From Kribbella soli (GTDB lineage Bacteria > Actinomycetota > Actinomycetes > Propionibacteriales > Kribbellaceae): DNA of 64,000 bases. Where the stretch lies: NCBI RefSeq assembly GCF_004331345.1, contig NZ_SJJZ01000004.1:372001-436000 (forward strand), written 5' to 3'. Every line of letters starts with the position of its first letter. Within the stretch, counting starts at the first letter, position 1. The position numbers were made by a program, and so were the translations under genes. The notes beneath the pieces were generated by a model. It was not told the DNA's origin. It did no database searches and worked only from the letters and a program-made list of their open reading frames with translations. Below, in pieces: positions 32,598-41,538 of the stretch.

Positions 32598-32873
32598 TCA
32601 GCCGCCCGCGACCGCCGGGATGATGGAGACCTGGCCGCCGTCCTTGATCGTGGTCTGCAGGCCTTCGGCGAACCGTACGTCGTCGTCGTCGACGTACACG
32701 TTCACGAACCGGCGCAGCTCGCCCGAGTCGTCCAGCACGCGGCCCTTGATCCCCGGGTACGACGCGTCGAGCGAGTCGAGGACCTCGGTCAGGGTCGCGC
32801 CCTCGGCGGACACCTCGGACACGCCCTGGGTGTAGGGCCGCAGGATGGTCGGGACGCGAACGCTCACACTCAC
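32598..32873 (-). CDS. cysO: CysO-type ubiquitin-like sulfur carrier protein
   Basis: MoaD/ThiS-fold carrier, 91 residues, ending in PAVAGG; the terminal Gly is adenylated and turned into a thiocarboxylate that donates sulfide. It closely follows mycobacterial CysO in the start (VPTILRPYT), in FVNVYVDDDDVRF and in the tail. CysO normally serves CysM, which makes cysteine from O-phosphoserine. Here it overlaps a threonine-synthase-like gene by GTGA under a SAM riboswitch, with no cysM or mec beside it. That context points to sulfur transfer to a homoserine-type acceptor. Confidence 0.88.
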   Translation of the reverse strand: MSVSVRVPTILRPYTQGVSEVSAEGATLTEVLDSLDASYPGIKGRVLDDSGELRRFVNVYVDDDDVRFAEGLQTTIKDGGQVSIIPAVAGG

Positions 32874-34132
32874 TGCAGGCCTGCCTTCACGAAGGCGTCG
32901 TACGACGCGGGGATGGTCACCTTGGGGCCGACCCGGTCGGCCACGGCGTCGAGCGTCTTCAGCCCGTCGCCGGAGTTGATGATGACGGTCTCGGCCTCGG
33001 GGTCGAGCTGCCCGGTCGCGATCAGCTTCTTCAGCGTCGCCACGGTCACCCCGCCCGCGGTCTCGGCGAAGATGCCCTCGGTCCGGGCCAGCAACTGGAT
33101 GCCCTCGACGACCTCTTCGTCGCTGACGTCCTCGATCGCGCCACCGGTACGGCGGGCCACGTCCAGGACATAGGGTCCGTCGGCCGGGTTGCCGATCGCC
33201 AGCGACTTCGCGATCGTGTCCGGCTTCACCGGCTTGACCACGTCGTGGCCGTCGCGGAACGCCTGCGCGACGGGCGAGCAGCCGGTCGCCTGCGCGCCGT
33301 AGATCTTGTAGTCGGTGGCGTCGACCAGGCCGAGCTTGCCGAGTTCGGTGAAGCCCTTGTCGATCTTGGTCAGCTGCGAACCGGACGCGACCGGGATCAC
33401 GACCTGCTGCGGGATCCGCCAGCCGAGCTGCTCGGCGATCTCGAAGGCGAGGGTCTTGGAGCCTTCGGAGTAGTACGGGCGGACGTTCACGTTCACGAAC
33501 GCCCAGCCCTCCTCCTCACCGGCGATCTCGGAGGCCAGCTTGTTCACGTCGTCGTAGTTGCCCTCGACGGCGACCAGCGTCCCGCCGTACACGGCGGTGG
33601 TGATCACCTTCGGGCGCTCGAGGTCGTGCGGGATGAACACGACCGAGCGGATGCCGGCCCGGGCCGCGGCCGCGGCGACCGCGTTGGCCAGGTTGCCGGT
33701 GGAGGGGCAGGCGAAGACCTTCATGCCCAGCTCGCGGGTGGCGCTCAACGCTGACGCAACCACCCGGTCCTTGAAGGAGTGGGTCGGGTTGCCGGAGTCG
33801 TCCTTCACCCAGAGCTTCTTGAGCCCTAGCTCGCGGGCCAGGTTCTGCGCGTCGACGAGCCGGGTGTAGCCGGGCTCGGTGTTCGGGAAGCTGGCCACGT
33901 CCACGGGGACGGGCAGCAGCGGCTGGTACCGCCAGATGTTCTTCGGTCCGGCCTCGATCTGCTCACGGGTGATGGTCGGGTACTCGTAGCCGACCTCCAG
34001 CGGACCGAAGCACTCCATACAGGCGTAGAACGGGCCGAGCGGCGACTTCGCCCCACAGGCGCGACAGCTCAGGTGCGTACCGTTGCCGAAGGCACCTTCA
34101 CGGATCGTGTGGGTGGCGGCGGTCAGGCTCAT
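32870..34132 (-). CDS. thrC: Threonine synthase-like PLP enzyme
   Basis: Fold-type II PLP enzyme, 420 residues, which as ThrC would convert O-phosphohomoserine to threonine. The PLP lysine is Lys121 in THSFKDRVV and the phosphate loop is ACPSTGNLANAVAAAA. An N-terminal CxxC...CxxC element (Cys23, 26, 38, 41) resembles a zinc ribbon. Two features argue for another or an added role: a SAM-I riboswitch directly upstream and a translationally coupled cysO. A thiocarboxylate-dependent homocysteine synthase using the same phosphohomoserine substrate is a reasonable alternative. Fold and substrate class are firm; the reaction is not. Confidence 0.88.
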   Translation of the reverse strand: MSLTAATHTIREGAFGNGTHLSCRACGAKSPLGPFYACMECFGPLEVGYEYPTITREQIEAGPKNIWRYQPLLPVPVDVASFPNTEPGYTRLVDAQNLARELGLKKLWVKDDSGNPTHSFKDRVVASALSATRELGMKVFACPSTGNLANAVAAAAARAGIRSVVFIPHDLERPKVITTAVYGGTLVAVEGNYDDVNKLASEIAGEEEGWAFVNVNVRPYYSEGSKTLAFEIAEQLGWRIPQQVVIPVASGSQLTKIDKGFTELGKLGLVDATDYKIYGAQATGCSPVAQAFRDGHDVVKPVKPDTIAKSLAIGNPADGPYVLDVARRTGGAIEDVSDEEVVEGIQLLARTEGIFAETAGGVTVATLKKLIATGQLDPEAETVIINSGDGLKTLDAVADRVGPKVTIPASYDAFVKAGLQ

Positions 34133-34142
34133 GAGTGAGGTT

Positions 34143-34290
34143 CCCCTCTCATCTTCCCCGCGAACACCGGATCTCGGCGGCGGGACGGATTTGGCACCGT
34201 TCCACCGCGAGACGCCCCGGGCGGGGGCTCGACGGGGAGGGTTGCCGGGACTTCAACGGGCCGTTTCCCTCAGTCCCTCTGGATGAGCTC
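34143..34290 (-). promoter_or_regulatory. SAM-I (S-box) riboswitch
   Basis: On the minus strand the conserved S-box blocks occur in order: CCAGAGGGACTGAGGGAAA, GGCCC, GTTGAAGTCCCGGCAACC, GGTGCCAAATCC, and the closing GAAGATGAGAG. CTCATC and GATGAG form P1. Directly after P1, GAGG-GGAA-CCTC can fold a small hairpin over the ribosome site before thrC, suggesting translational control: SAM binding would shut expression. No run of U typical of a transcription terminator is present. Confidence 0.92.
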
Positions 34291-34354
34291 CCCCGAGATT
34301 ACCCAATCGGGTCCATATTGTGTCTTCCGTTCCCACCATCCGAGACAGGCGATC

Positions 34355-35320
34355 TCAGCTCCGCTGCCGTTCGCGGAAGGTCCGGCGGTACGCCGAGGGC
34401 GAGGTGTGTAGCTGTTTTCCGAAGTGGTGCCGCAACGTCACCGGGGTGGCGAACCCGGCCGCCACCGCGATCTCCTCCACCGGCGCGTCCCCGGTCTCGA
34501 GCATCGTCAGCGCTGCCTGAACGCGCTGTGCGATCAGCCACTTGCCGGGCGTCGTCCCGGTCGCCTTGACGAAGTGCCGCAGGTACGTCCGCGGCGACAA
34601 CCCGGCCTGCCGGGCCAGATCGGGTACGCCGATGGGCTCGGCGAGATGCTCGAGCGCCCAGCCGAGACTCCGCGCGACCGAGGCGTCATCGGGGTCCGGC
34701 GGAACCGGGGACTCGATGTACTGCGCCTGCCCGCCGGCCCGGTACGGCTGGATCACCAGCCTGCGCGCGACCGCGTTCGCCACGGCGGCACCGTGATCCT
34801 TGCGGACCAGGTGCATCGCCAGATCCAGTCCGGCCGCACAGCCCGCGCTCGTCAGCACCTGTCCCTCGTCGGTGTACAGCGGCTCCGGATCCACGAGGAT
34901 CTCCGGATAGCGCTCGCGCAGCAGGTCGGCGTACCGCCAATGGGTGGTCGCGCGTTGGCCGTTGAGAAGACCGGCGGCCGCGAGCGCGAACGCACCGGAG
35001 CAGATCGACACGATCCGGGCGCCGCGCGCGTGCGCGTGCCGGAGCGCCTCGATCAGTCCGGGAGAGGTCTCGCTGTGCGGATCCGCGACGCTCGGTACGA
35101 CGACCGTATCGGCGGCGGCGAACTCCTCGAGACCGTGCGGGCTGCTGAGCGTGGCGCCGCCGATCACGCGGATCGGGTCGGGCGTCTCGGTGCAGACCTT
35201 CAGCTCGTACCAGGGCTGGTCGATGTCCGGCCACACCAGCCCGAACACCTCGATGACGATGCCGGCCTCGAACGCGGTCATGCCGTCGTACGCGAGGACC
35301 GAGACGGTGGGCTGAGACAT
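34355..35320 (-). CDS. GlxA/FtrA-type AraC-family transcriptional regulator
   Basis: DNA-binding regulator, 321 residues. Residues 1-~190 are a class I glutamine-amidotransferase-like (DJ-1/PfpI) domain with Cys in VSICSGAFALAAAGLL at the nucleophile position, probably a ligand sensor. Residues ~215-315 contain two AraC helix-turn-helix units (GVPDLARQAGLSPRTYLRHF and PVEEIAVAAGFATPVTLRHHF). It is transcribed toward thrC but separated by the riboswitch leader. Target unknown. Confidence 0.88.
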   Translation of the reverse strand: MSQPTVSVLAYDGMTAFEAGIVIEVFGLVWPDIDQPWYELKVCTETPDPIRVIGGATLSSPHGLEEFAAADTVVVPSVADPHSETSPGLIEALRHAHARGARIVSICSGAFALAAAGLLNGQRATTHWRYADLLRERYPEILVDPEPLYTDEGQVLTSAGCAAGLDLAMHLVRKDHGAAVANAVARRLVIQPYRAGGQAQYIESPVPPDPDDASVARSLGWALEHLAEPIGVPDLARQAGLSPRTYLRHFVKATGTTPGKWLIAQRVQAALTMLETGDAPVEEIAVAAGFATPVTLRHHFGKQLHTSPSAYRRTFRERQRS

Positions 35321-35475
35321 GTCAAAATCTTAGCGATAGTCGTCGTCAGCGCCACTTCTGCGGCGGCGCGCAGGCTCGGACGATGGAGGTATGTTCGAGA
35401 AGCTGAAGGAATTCGCCGCCGGAGTCCACGCCGCTTCCGCGATCCGCCACGGTCTCGAGCCGCCGGCCGCCGCGC

Positions 35476-36714
35476 TCAGGAACGCCGGGCGTCGAGCATC
35501 CGCATCAGCGGGGTCGCAGCCACGCCGTGCACAAGCACACTCAGGACGACGGTGAAACCGACAGTCGCCCACAGCCAGGGCAGATCGGTGCGGAAGTCGG
35601 CGCCGGCGTACGCGAGATAGAACACCGACCCGACCCCACGGACCCCGAACGCGGCCGTCACCCAACGCTCGGAGCGGCGCAACGGGGTTCGGGCCAACGA
35701 GATCCACGCGGTCAGCGGACGGACCACCAGCACCAGCAGCGACCCGAGCGCGGCGCCGGCGAAGGTCAGCGGCGCGAGCAGGCCGGCCGTGATCGCCACT
35801 CCGAGCAGCAGCAGGATCCCCCAGGTGAGGATGTGCTCGAGCTGCTCGATGAACCCGTGCAGCTCCTCGTGGAAGTCGTGACTTCGCTCGGCCGCACGCA
35901 GTGTCAGCGCCGCGACGAAGACCGCGATGAACCCGTAGCCGTGCAGCACCTGCGCCAGGCCGTAGACGCCGAGCGTCATCGCAAGCGCCAGTACGGGCTC
36001 GCGTGCGTCAGCCAGCCTGAAGGTTCGCGACGGTGCGTCGAACGTCATCTTGCCGAGCAACCAGCCCACGCCGACACCGACACCAACGCCGATCACCGTC
36101 CGGCCGACCAGGTCCCAGGCGAACCACTCGAGCGCCCAGTTGCCCACCGCGCCCTTGGTGGCTGCGAACACCGCGGCGTACACGAACGGGAAGGCAAGGC
36201 CGTCGTTCAGACCGGCCTCCGAGGTGAGTGCGAAACGAACCTCGTCGTCTTCCTCCGGCTCGGCGCCCGCGCCGGTCGTCGGCCCCTGCACCTGAACGTC
36301 CGAGGCCAGCACCGGATCGGTCGGGGCGAGGACGGCGCCGAGCAGCAGAGCGGTCGCAGGTGCCAACCCGAGCAACCATCCGGCGCCGGCGATCGCGGCG
36401 ATGCAGGCCGGCATCGCGACCAGCAGGAGGCGCCACGTCACCGTCCATCGGCGCCATCCGATCGGCCGGTCGATCGCCAGCCCGACGCCCATCAACGCGA
36501 CCAGGATCGTCAGCTCGGCAAAGTGCTTCGTGAGGCCTGGCTCGGCGATCGGACTCAACCGGTGGCGGTCGACCGCCAGGCCCAGCAGCAGGCCGGCACC
36601 GAGGAACGCGATCGGCGCGGAGACGGCGTACCGGCGGAGCAGGCGCGGCAGGACGGCACCGAGCAGCAGGGCCAGGCCGGCGACGAGGTACAGGCCGTCC
36701 CCGTTGATTGTCAT
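35476..36714 (-). CDS. Cation/proton antiporter (CPA1/NhaP type)
   Basis: Integral membrane Na+ or K+/H+ antiporter, 412 residues with about twelve helices. The ion-binding region LLGAVLAPTDPVLASDVQV and the SEAGLNDGLAFPFVY motif carry the conserved Asp residues of NhaP-like exchangers. There is no C-terminal TrkA domain. It lies 22 bases downstream of the DNA glycosylase gene on the same strand. Confidence 0.88.
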   Translation of the reverse strand: MTINGDGLYLVAGLALLLGAVLPRLLRRYAVSAPIAFLGAGLLLGLAVDRHRLSPIAEPGLTKHFAELTILVALMGVGLAIDRPIGWRRWTVTWRLLLVAMPACIAAIAGAGWLLGLAPATALLLGAVLAPTDPVLASDVQVQGPTTGAGAEPEEDDEVRFALTSEAGLNDGLAFPFVYAAVFAATKGAVGNWALEWFAWDLVGRTVIGVGVGVGVGWLLGKMTFDAPSRTFRLADAREPVLALAMTLGVYGLAQVLHGYGFIAVFVAALTLRAAERSHDFHEELHGFIEQLEHILTWGILLLLGVAITAGLLAPLTFAGAALGSLLVLVVRPLTAWISLARTPLRRSERWVTAAFGVRGVGSVFYLAYAGADFRTDLPWLWATVGFTVVLSVLVHGVAATPLMRMLDARRS

Positions 36715-36736
36715 GGTGCTGGACCTGTGCCCCGGG

Positions 36737-37702
36737 CTACCTCAAGCGATGCGTTGCGCCCGGCGTGTGGGTGGGGAGCGACTTGCGGGGGCCGTAGCGA
36801 GGGTGGCCGATGCCGGTGAGCTCCAGCAGGCGCTGGACGCGGAAGCGGTGGCCCCGGTACGGCTCGATCAGTTCGGCGCAGCCGTCGTCGTCCAGCTCCT
36901 CGCCGATCAGTGCGTACGACACGTTCCGCGACACGTGGTAGTCCGCGAACGAAAACGCGTCCGCGTCCCCATGAGCCCGCTGCCGTACCTCGGCCGCCGT
37001 CCACACCCCGACCCCCGGCAGCGACCGCAACCGCCGCTCGATCTCGTCGGAGTCGCTCAGCTCGAGCGTCCGCTCCAGCGCCTTCGCCCGGGTCGCCGCC
37101 GTGATGACCACCCGCGACCGCCGGCCCTCGACGCCCGCCCGCAGCCACTGCCACGACGGGATCTGCCGCCACTCCTCGGGCGCCGGCGGCACCATCATCT
37201 GCCGCCCGTCCGGAGGCGTCGGCCCCGGCGCAGGTTCGCCGTACTCACGCAGCAGCAGTCGCCAGGCACGGAAGGCCTCCTTGCCGGTCACCACCTGCTC
37301 GATCCCGGCCGCCGCCATCGCCTCGAACACCGCCCGCGTCCGCGGCACGCGCACATCCGGGAACCGCCGCGCCGCGTCCACCAGCACCCGGTGCTCCGGC
37401 AGCGGCTCGAACCCGTCCCAGCTGTCCCGCTCCCCCAGCAACTCCGGCACCCCGTCGAGCGCCCACTCAGCCCCCGGCCCCCAAGCCTCCGCCTCGACAA
37501 AACCGGCGTACGGCGTCAATCGCAGCAACACCGCCCCGTCCGGAGTCCGCGTAGCCCGCCACACGGTCCGCCGCCCCGCATCGAACACATAGGCCGGATC
37601 GCCAGGCCCCTTACGCAACCCCCCGATCACCGAATGCGGATCCACCACCCGCCCAGGCCGCCAAACCCGCACCACCGAACTCACCACCCCAGTCTGACCC
37701 AC
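36737..37702 (-). CDS. AlkA-like DNA glycosylase (HhH-GPD)
   Basis: Base-excision repair enzyme of the DNA-3-methyladenine glycosylase II type, 321 residues. The helix-hairpin-helix is LRSLPGVGVWTAAEVRQRA and the catalytic Asp follows in DAFSFADYHVS. The N-terminal ~110 residues correspond to the beta-rich part of this family. The start is uncertain: several GTG codons lie close together (the first used here, others 5-10 codons later). It is divergent from the HExxH membrane protein gene across about 40 bases. Confidence 0.83.
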   Translation of the reverse strand: MGQTGVVSSVVRVWRPGRVVDPHSVIGGLRKGPGDPAYVFDAGRRTVWRATRTPDGAVLLRLTPYAGFVEAEAWGPGAEWALDGVPELLGERDSWDGFEPLPEHRVLVDAARRFPDVRVPRTRAVFEAMAAAGIEQVVTGKEAFRAWRLLLREYGEPAPGPTPPDGRQMMVPPAPEEWRQIPSWQWLRAGVEGRRSRVVITAATRAKALERTLELSDSDEIERRLRSLPGVGVWTAAEVRQRAHGDADAFSFADYHVSRNVSYALIGEELDDDGCAELIEPYRGHRFRVQRLLELTGIGHPRYGPRKSLPTHTPGATHRLR

Positions 37703-37742
37703 CCCACCGACAAACCGCGCTCAACTGCTCGATACTGGATGT

Positions 37743-38210
37743 ATGACCGCCTGGCAGTGGGTGAAGTTGGTGGGGAACTTTCTCAATCTGTCCACGGTTG
37801 CCGGGGCGGTTGTCGGGGTGCTGGGGCGGGCGACGTTCAGTCGGGGGCCTCGGGGACTGTTCTTTGCGAACGGCTACAAGCTCGGGTTCCCGATCGCGGG
37901 GGCGTTCACGATCGGGAACGTCGTGCTGAGCAAGCACGATCGGGCGTACTTCGACAACCCGGCGCTGGTGCGGCACGAGGAGCGGCATTCGTGGCAGTAC
38001 TTCTGCCTGATCGGGCTGCCGATGCTCCCGCTGTACGTCGTGGCCGCGGTCGTCTCGTTCCTGCTCACCGGCGACCCGGCGTCACGCAACCCGTTCGAAC
38101 GGCTCGCCGATCTGAAGGAGGGCGGGTACGTCGAGCACCCGATCCAGCCGATCGGCAAGACCGTGACGCAGGCGTTCAGCGGGCTGAAATCGCGTCCGAA
38201 AGGGCCGTGA
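37743..38210 (+). CDS. Membrane protein with HExxH motif
   Basis: 155 residues; family not recognised. A segment around 15-30 is weakly hydrophobic, HExxH occurs as RHEERHSWQY near residue 79, and a strong transmembrane helix follows (GLPMLPLYVVAAVVSFLL). The zinc-site pattern next to a membrane helix suggests a small membrane metallopeptidase or a structural zinc site; no third ligand is obvious. Its 3' end overlaps the convergent otsB by 35 bases. Confidence 0.6.
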   Translation: MTAWQWVKLVGNFLNLSTVAGAVVGVLGRATFSRGPRGLFFANGYKLGFPIAGAFTIGNVVLSKHDRAYFDNPALVRHEERHSWQYFCLIGLPMLPLYVVAAVVSFLLTGDPASRNPFERLADLKEGGYVEHPIQPIGKTVTQAFSGLKSRPKGP

Positions 38211-39009
38211 GGACGGTCACCACGCCGCTCGGGTCGTCGACGACGATGTCCGCGGCCTCGATCAGCTCGGTCGCGTTCGAGGACCGCGTGGCGAGCAGTA
38301 CGCCGCGCAGTCCGGTGTCCCGCTGCGCCTGGATCGCCCGGTACGCCGACAGGTCGCCCAGGTCGTCACCGGCGTACAGGATCGACCGGGCGCCGGTCGA
38401 CTCGATCAGGCGGCGGAGCGCGACGCCCTTGTCGATGCCGGGCGGCCGCAGTTCGAGCACGAGGTTGCCCGGCTCCAGCCGCAGCCCGGTCTCCTGAGCC
38501 AGCGCGGTCAACGGCGCCCGCAGCAGTTCGAGGGCCCCGGCCGGATCATCCAGCCGGCGCGTGTGCACGGCCAGCGAGCTGTCCTTGTCCTCCACGAACG
38601 CATCCGGTACGCCGACCTCGCGCAGCAGCCCCGGCAACCGGTCCCGAGCCGTCGTGACGCCTTCCGGCACTGGATCGCTCGTCACCTTGCCGGTCGCCGC
38701 GTCCCAGCGCTCCAGCCCGTAGTGCCCGAGTACCACGAGACTCCCGAGGCCCGGATGGCCGCTCACCCCGGACAGCTCGGTGGCGACCAGTGCGGGCCGG
38801 CCGGTGACGATCGCGACCTGGTTCACGGTCCGGGCGAGCCGGGCCAGCGCGTCCAGCGCGCCCTCGACCGGACGGGACCGCGCCGGGTCCTCGACGAGCG
38901 GCGAGAGTACGCCGTCGAAGTCGGACGAGATCACCGCGGTCGACGGGTCGGAGACGATGGCTTCCCAGCCTTCTCGTCCCGCATCGGTCTGGATGACCGG
39001 AGTACTCAT
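38176..39009 (-). CDS. otsB: Trehalose-6-phosphate phosphatase
   Basis: HAD-family phosphatase that converts trehalose-6-phosphate to trehalose, 277 residues. The nucleophile motif is Asp30/Asp32 in SSDFDGVLSPLV, motif II is VAIVTGRPA, and the last metal motif is LYAGDDLGDLSAY. ELRPPGIDKGVALRRL matches the OtsB substrate region. It overlaps the LytR_C gene by ATGA. OtsA is encoded about 3.5 kb away on the other strand, so the two trehalose genes are separately transcribed. Confidence 0.92.
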   Translation of the reverse strand: MSTPVIQTDAGREGWEAIVSDPSTAVISSDFDGVLSPLVEDPARSRPVEGALDALARLARTVNQVAIVTGRPALVATELSGVSGHPGLGSLVVLGHYGLERWDAATGKVTSDPVPEGVTTARDRLPGLLREVGVPDAFVEDKDSSLAVHTRRLDDPAGALELLRAPLTALAQETGLRLEPGNLVLELRPPGIDKGVALRRLIESTGARSILYAGDDLGDLSAYRAIQAQRDTGLRGVLLATRSSNATELIEAADIVVDDPSGVVTVLTALSDAISAR

Positions 39010-39674
39010 CCGGTGTAGTCCGAGGTGAGGATCACGGTCAGGCGATCCTTCTTCATGTTGTCCAGTGCGCCCTTGGACCGGCCGATGCCGAGGTCGTGGG
39101 CGAGCTGGTTGGCGGCGTCGAGCATGCCGGGCGGGTAGTACACCGTGCTCTCGGCGACCTTGCCGTGCCAGTTGTCCGGCGACCCGGACACGGTCCAGCC
39201 GGCCTGCCGGGCGCGGCTCGCGACGGTGTCGGCGAGGCCCTTGGTCGGGGTGTTGTTGTAGACCTCGATCGCCGGCCGTTCCTCGGCCGGGATCGTCACC
39301 GGCTGGGTCGGCTGCGTCGGCTGGGTCTTGGCCGGCGGCTGCGCGGTCTCGGTCGGCTGGGGCGGCGCGGTCGACGGCGGCTCGGTGCTGACTGCGGGCG
39401 GCGGTGCGCTGGTCGCCTCGGTCGTCGGCTTCGTCGACGGTCTCGGCACGCTGGCCCCGACGGTCGACGGCCCGGAGGAGGGTTTCGCCGACGGCTTCGG
39501 CGAGGCGCCAGCCGGCTCCTCTGCCTTGCTGTCGTTCCCCCGGGTGCCGAACAGGACCAGCAGCCCGGCCACGATCGCCACCACGGCAGCTACCGCGACA
39601 AGAGAAGACAGCACCTGCCCCTGCTCGCCTCGCGGGCGTGGGGCAGCGAGGCACGCCCTGAGGCGGCGGAACAT
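39006..39674 (-). CDS. LytR_C domain membrane protein
   Basis: Cell-envelope protein, 222 residues. A basic N-terminus and one transmembrane helix (SSLVAVAAVVAIVAGLLVLF) anchor it. A Pro/Thr/Ser-rich linker (~55-125) spans the wall and a C-terminal LytR_C domain (PAIEVYNNTPTKGLADTVA, GWTVSG, TVYYPPGMLDAANQLA, LTVILTSDY) ends it. LytR_C domains accompany LCP wall-ligases; here there is no LCP domain, so it may act as a partner. Middle gene of a DUF3263-LytR_C-otsB unit. Confidence 0.87.
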   Translation of the reverse strand: MFRRLRACLAAPRPRGEQGQVLSSLVAVAAVVAIVAGLLVLFGTRGNDSKAEEPAGASPKPSAKPSSGPSTVGASVPRPSTKPTTEATSAPPPAVSTEPPSTAPPQPTETAQPPAKTQPTQPTQPVTIPAEERPAIEVYNNTPTKGLADTVASRARQAGWTVSGSPDNWHGKVAESTVYYPPGMLDAANQLAHDLGIGRSKGALDNMKKDRLTVILTSDYTG

Positions 39675-39676
39675 GG

Positions 39677-39985
39677 TCAGACCTCGATGCCCAGTCGGCG
39701 TGCGGAGCGGGCGCGCTGGCGGGCCGCACGGAGGCGGCGCAGGCGCTTGACCAGCAGCGGGTCGTGAGCGAGGGCCTCGGGCCGGTCGATGAGCGCGTTC
39801 AGGACCTGGTAGTACCGGGTCGCCGACATCTGGAACTGGTCCCGGATCGCCTGCTCCTTGGCCCCGGCGTACTTCCACCAATGCCTCTCGAAGGCGAGAA
39901 TGGCACCGTCACGCTCCGAGAGCCCGGCAACGGCCGGCGGCGCAGCTTCGGCGGGGCCGGAAGAGCTGGCGTTGGCGCTGTCCAT
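39677..39985 (-). CDS. DUF3263 protein
   Basis: 102-residue actinobacterial protein with the conserved block LSERDGAILAFERHWWKYAGAKEQAIRDQF and RYYQVLNALIDRP. The block looks like a helix-turn-helix, and the C-terminus is Arg-rich. Function is unknown, probably DNA binding. It starts two bases away from the LytR_C gene, which it precedes in the likely operon; this gene pair recurs in actinobacteria. Confidence 0.85.
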   Translation of the reverse strand: MDSANASSSGPAEAAPPAVAGLSERDGAILAFERHWWKYAGAKEQAIRDQFQMSATRYYQVLNALIDRPEALAHDPLLVKRLRRLRAARQRARSARRLGIEV

Positions 39986-40134
39986 GTGCAGCTGACTCCT
40001 GTGCGGTCGGTGATCGTCCGTCCGCGTGCCACTCTACGTGCTGAACAACAGCGATGTCATTCACCGCTCGGACGACACGAAGCGTGTCGCTGACGAGACA
40101 ACCGGACCTCCGTAACTCTGGCAGGATCTTGAGG

Positions 40135-41538
40135 GTGAGCTCAACTCTTTCCAGCGTGGCGCTGGTGGAGGAGCTGCAGGGGCGGATCCGTGAGGTCGAC
40201 CCGTCGGTCAACGCCATCTGCACGCCGAACCCCGCCGCGCTCACCGAAGCCGCCCGCCTCGACACCGAGCGTGACGAGGGGCGGGTCCGTGGGCCGCTAC
40301 ACGGCGTACCGGTGCTGGTCAAGGACAACATCGACACCGCCGACCTGCCGACCACGGCCGGCTCGCTGGCCCTGGCCGACCAGCCACCGCCGCCCGCCGA
40401 TGCCCCGCTGGTACGGCGGCTGCGCGAGGCGGGCTGCGTGATCCTGGGGAAGACGAACCTGAGCGAGTGGGCGAACTTCCGCGGCTCGGCGTCCTCGTCC
40501 GGCTGGAGCGCGTACGGCGGCCTCACCCGCAACCCGTACGCGCTGAACCGCTCGGCCGGTGGCTCCTCGTCCGGCTCCGGCGCCGCGGTCGCTGCGGGAC
40601 TGGCCGACTACGCGATCGGAACCGAGACCAACGGCTCAATCGTTTGCCCGGCCGCGCTGAACGGCGTTGTCGGCCTGAAGCCCACAGTCGGACTCGTCCC
40701 TCAGCAGGGCATCGTCCCGATCTCACACTCGCAGGACACCGCCGGGCCGATGACGAAGACGGTCAGCCAAGCGGCCACGCTGCTCTCGGTCCTCACCGGC
40801 GGCCAGACGGACTACATCGAGGCCTGCCGCGGCACGGACCTCAGCAACGTGCGCATCGGCGTACCGCGCGGTCCCCTGTGGGGCTACTCGAACGGACTGG
40901 ACCAGGTCACCGAGCGGGCGCTGGAGCTCCTCAGTCAGTGCGGAGCCACGCTGGTCGACCACCTGTCGTTGCCGACACCAGGTGGTGACGAGGACCAGTT
41001 GCAGGTGCTCGCTCACGAGCTGAAGGTCGACCTGGCGGCGTACCTGGCTACCCGTGCTCCTGGCGGCCCGGAGACGCTGGACGACCTGATCGCGTTCAAC
41101 AAGAAGCATGCGGACCAGGAGCTGCAGTGGTTCGGGCAGGAGCTGTTCGAACGAGCTGCTGCTACAGACGGCCTCAGCTCCCCCGTGTACGTCGCTGCGC
41201 GCCTGACCGCACTGCGCGCCGGCCGCGACGGTATCGACAACCTGCTCCGCGACAACCAGCTCGACGCGCTGGTGTCCCCGGCGTACTCACCGGCCTGGGC
41301 GATCGACCTGGTGAACGGCGATCACGTGCTCGGCAGCTCCTCATCGCACGCGGCGCTGGCCGGTTATCCGCTGCTGTCCGTCCCGTCCGGAGTGGTCTCC
41401 GGACTGCCGGTCGGACTCACGATCAGCGGTACGGCGCGAAGTGAGGTCACGCTCATTCGCTTGGCGCACGCCTTCGAAACCGCGAGAATCGTTGCAGACG
41501 GACCGTTCCCGACCCCGGAGTTCACACAGTGGGCATAG
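40135..41538 (+). CDS. Amidase (amidase signature family)
   Basis: Amide-bond hydrolase with the Ser-cisSer-Lys triad, 467 residues: Lys63 in VLVKDNID, cis-Ser144 in SAGGSSSGSGAAVAAG and Ser168 in GTETNGSIVCPA. It resembles soil-bacterial amidases rather than GatA, because gatB/gatC are absent and the C-terminus is compact. GTG start with AGGA about eight bases upstream; the open frame reaches further but without similarity. It overlaps the next gene by ten bases. Confidence 0.87.
   Translation: MSSTLSSVALVEELQGRIREVDPSVNAICTPNPAALTEAARLDTERDEGRVRGPLHGVPVLVKDNIDTADLPTTAGSLALADQPPPPADAPLVRRLREAGCVILGKTNLSEWANFRGSASSSGWSAYGGLTRNPYALNRSAGGSSSGSGAAVAAGLADYAIGTETNGSIVCPAALNGVVGLKPTVGLVPQQGIVPISHSQDTAGPMTKTVSQAATLLSVLTGGQTDYIEACRGTDLSNVRIGVPRGPLWGYSNGLDQVTERALELLSQCGATLVDHLSLPTPGGDEDQLQVLAHELKVDLAAYLATRAPGGPETLDDLIAFNKKHADQELQWFGQELFERAAATDGLSSPVYVAARLTALRAGRDGIDNLLRDNQLDALVSPAYSPAWAIDLVNGDHVLGSSSSHAALAGYPLLSVPSGVVSGLPVGLTISGTARSEVTLIRLAHAFETARIVADGPFPTPEFTQWA

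Noticed and set aside
34171..35034. ORFs over the SAM riboswitch region, on either strand
   Set aside because: The bases match the S-box consensus block by block, so the region is better explained as RNA.
35391..35550. Small + strand ORF starting MFEKLKEFAAGVHA
   Set aside because: GGAGG lies directly against the ATG with no spacing, and more than half of it overlaps the antiporter 3' end. It may be a remnant; not enough support for a gene.
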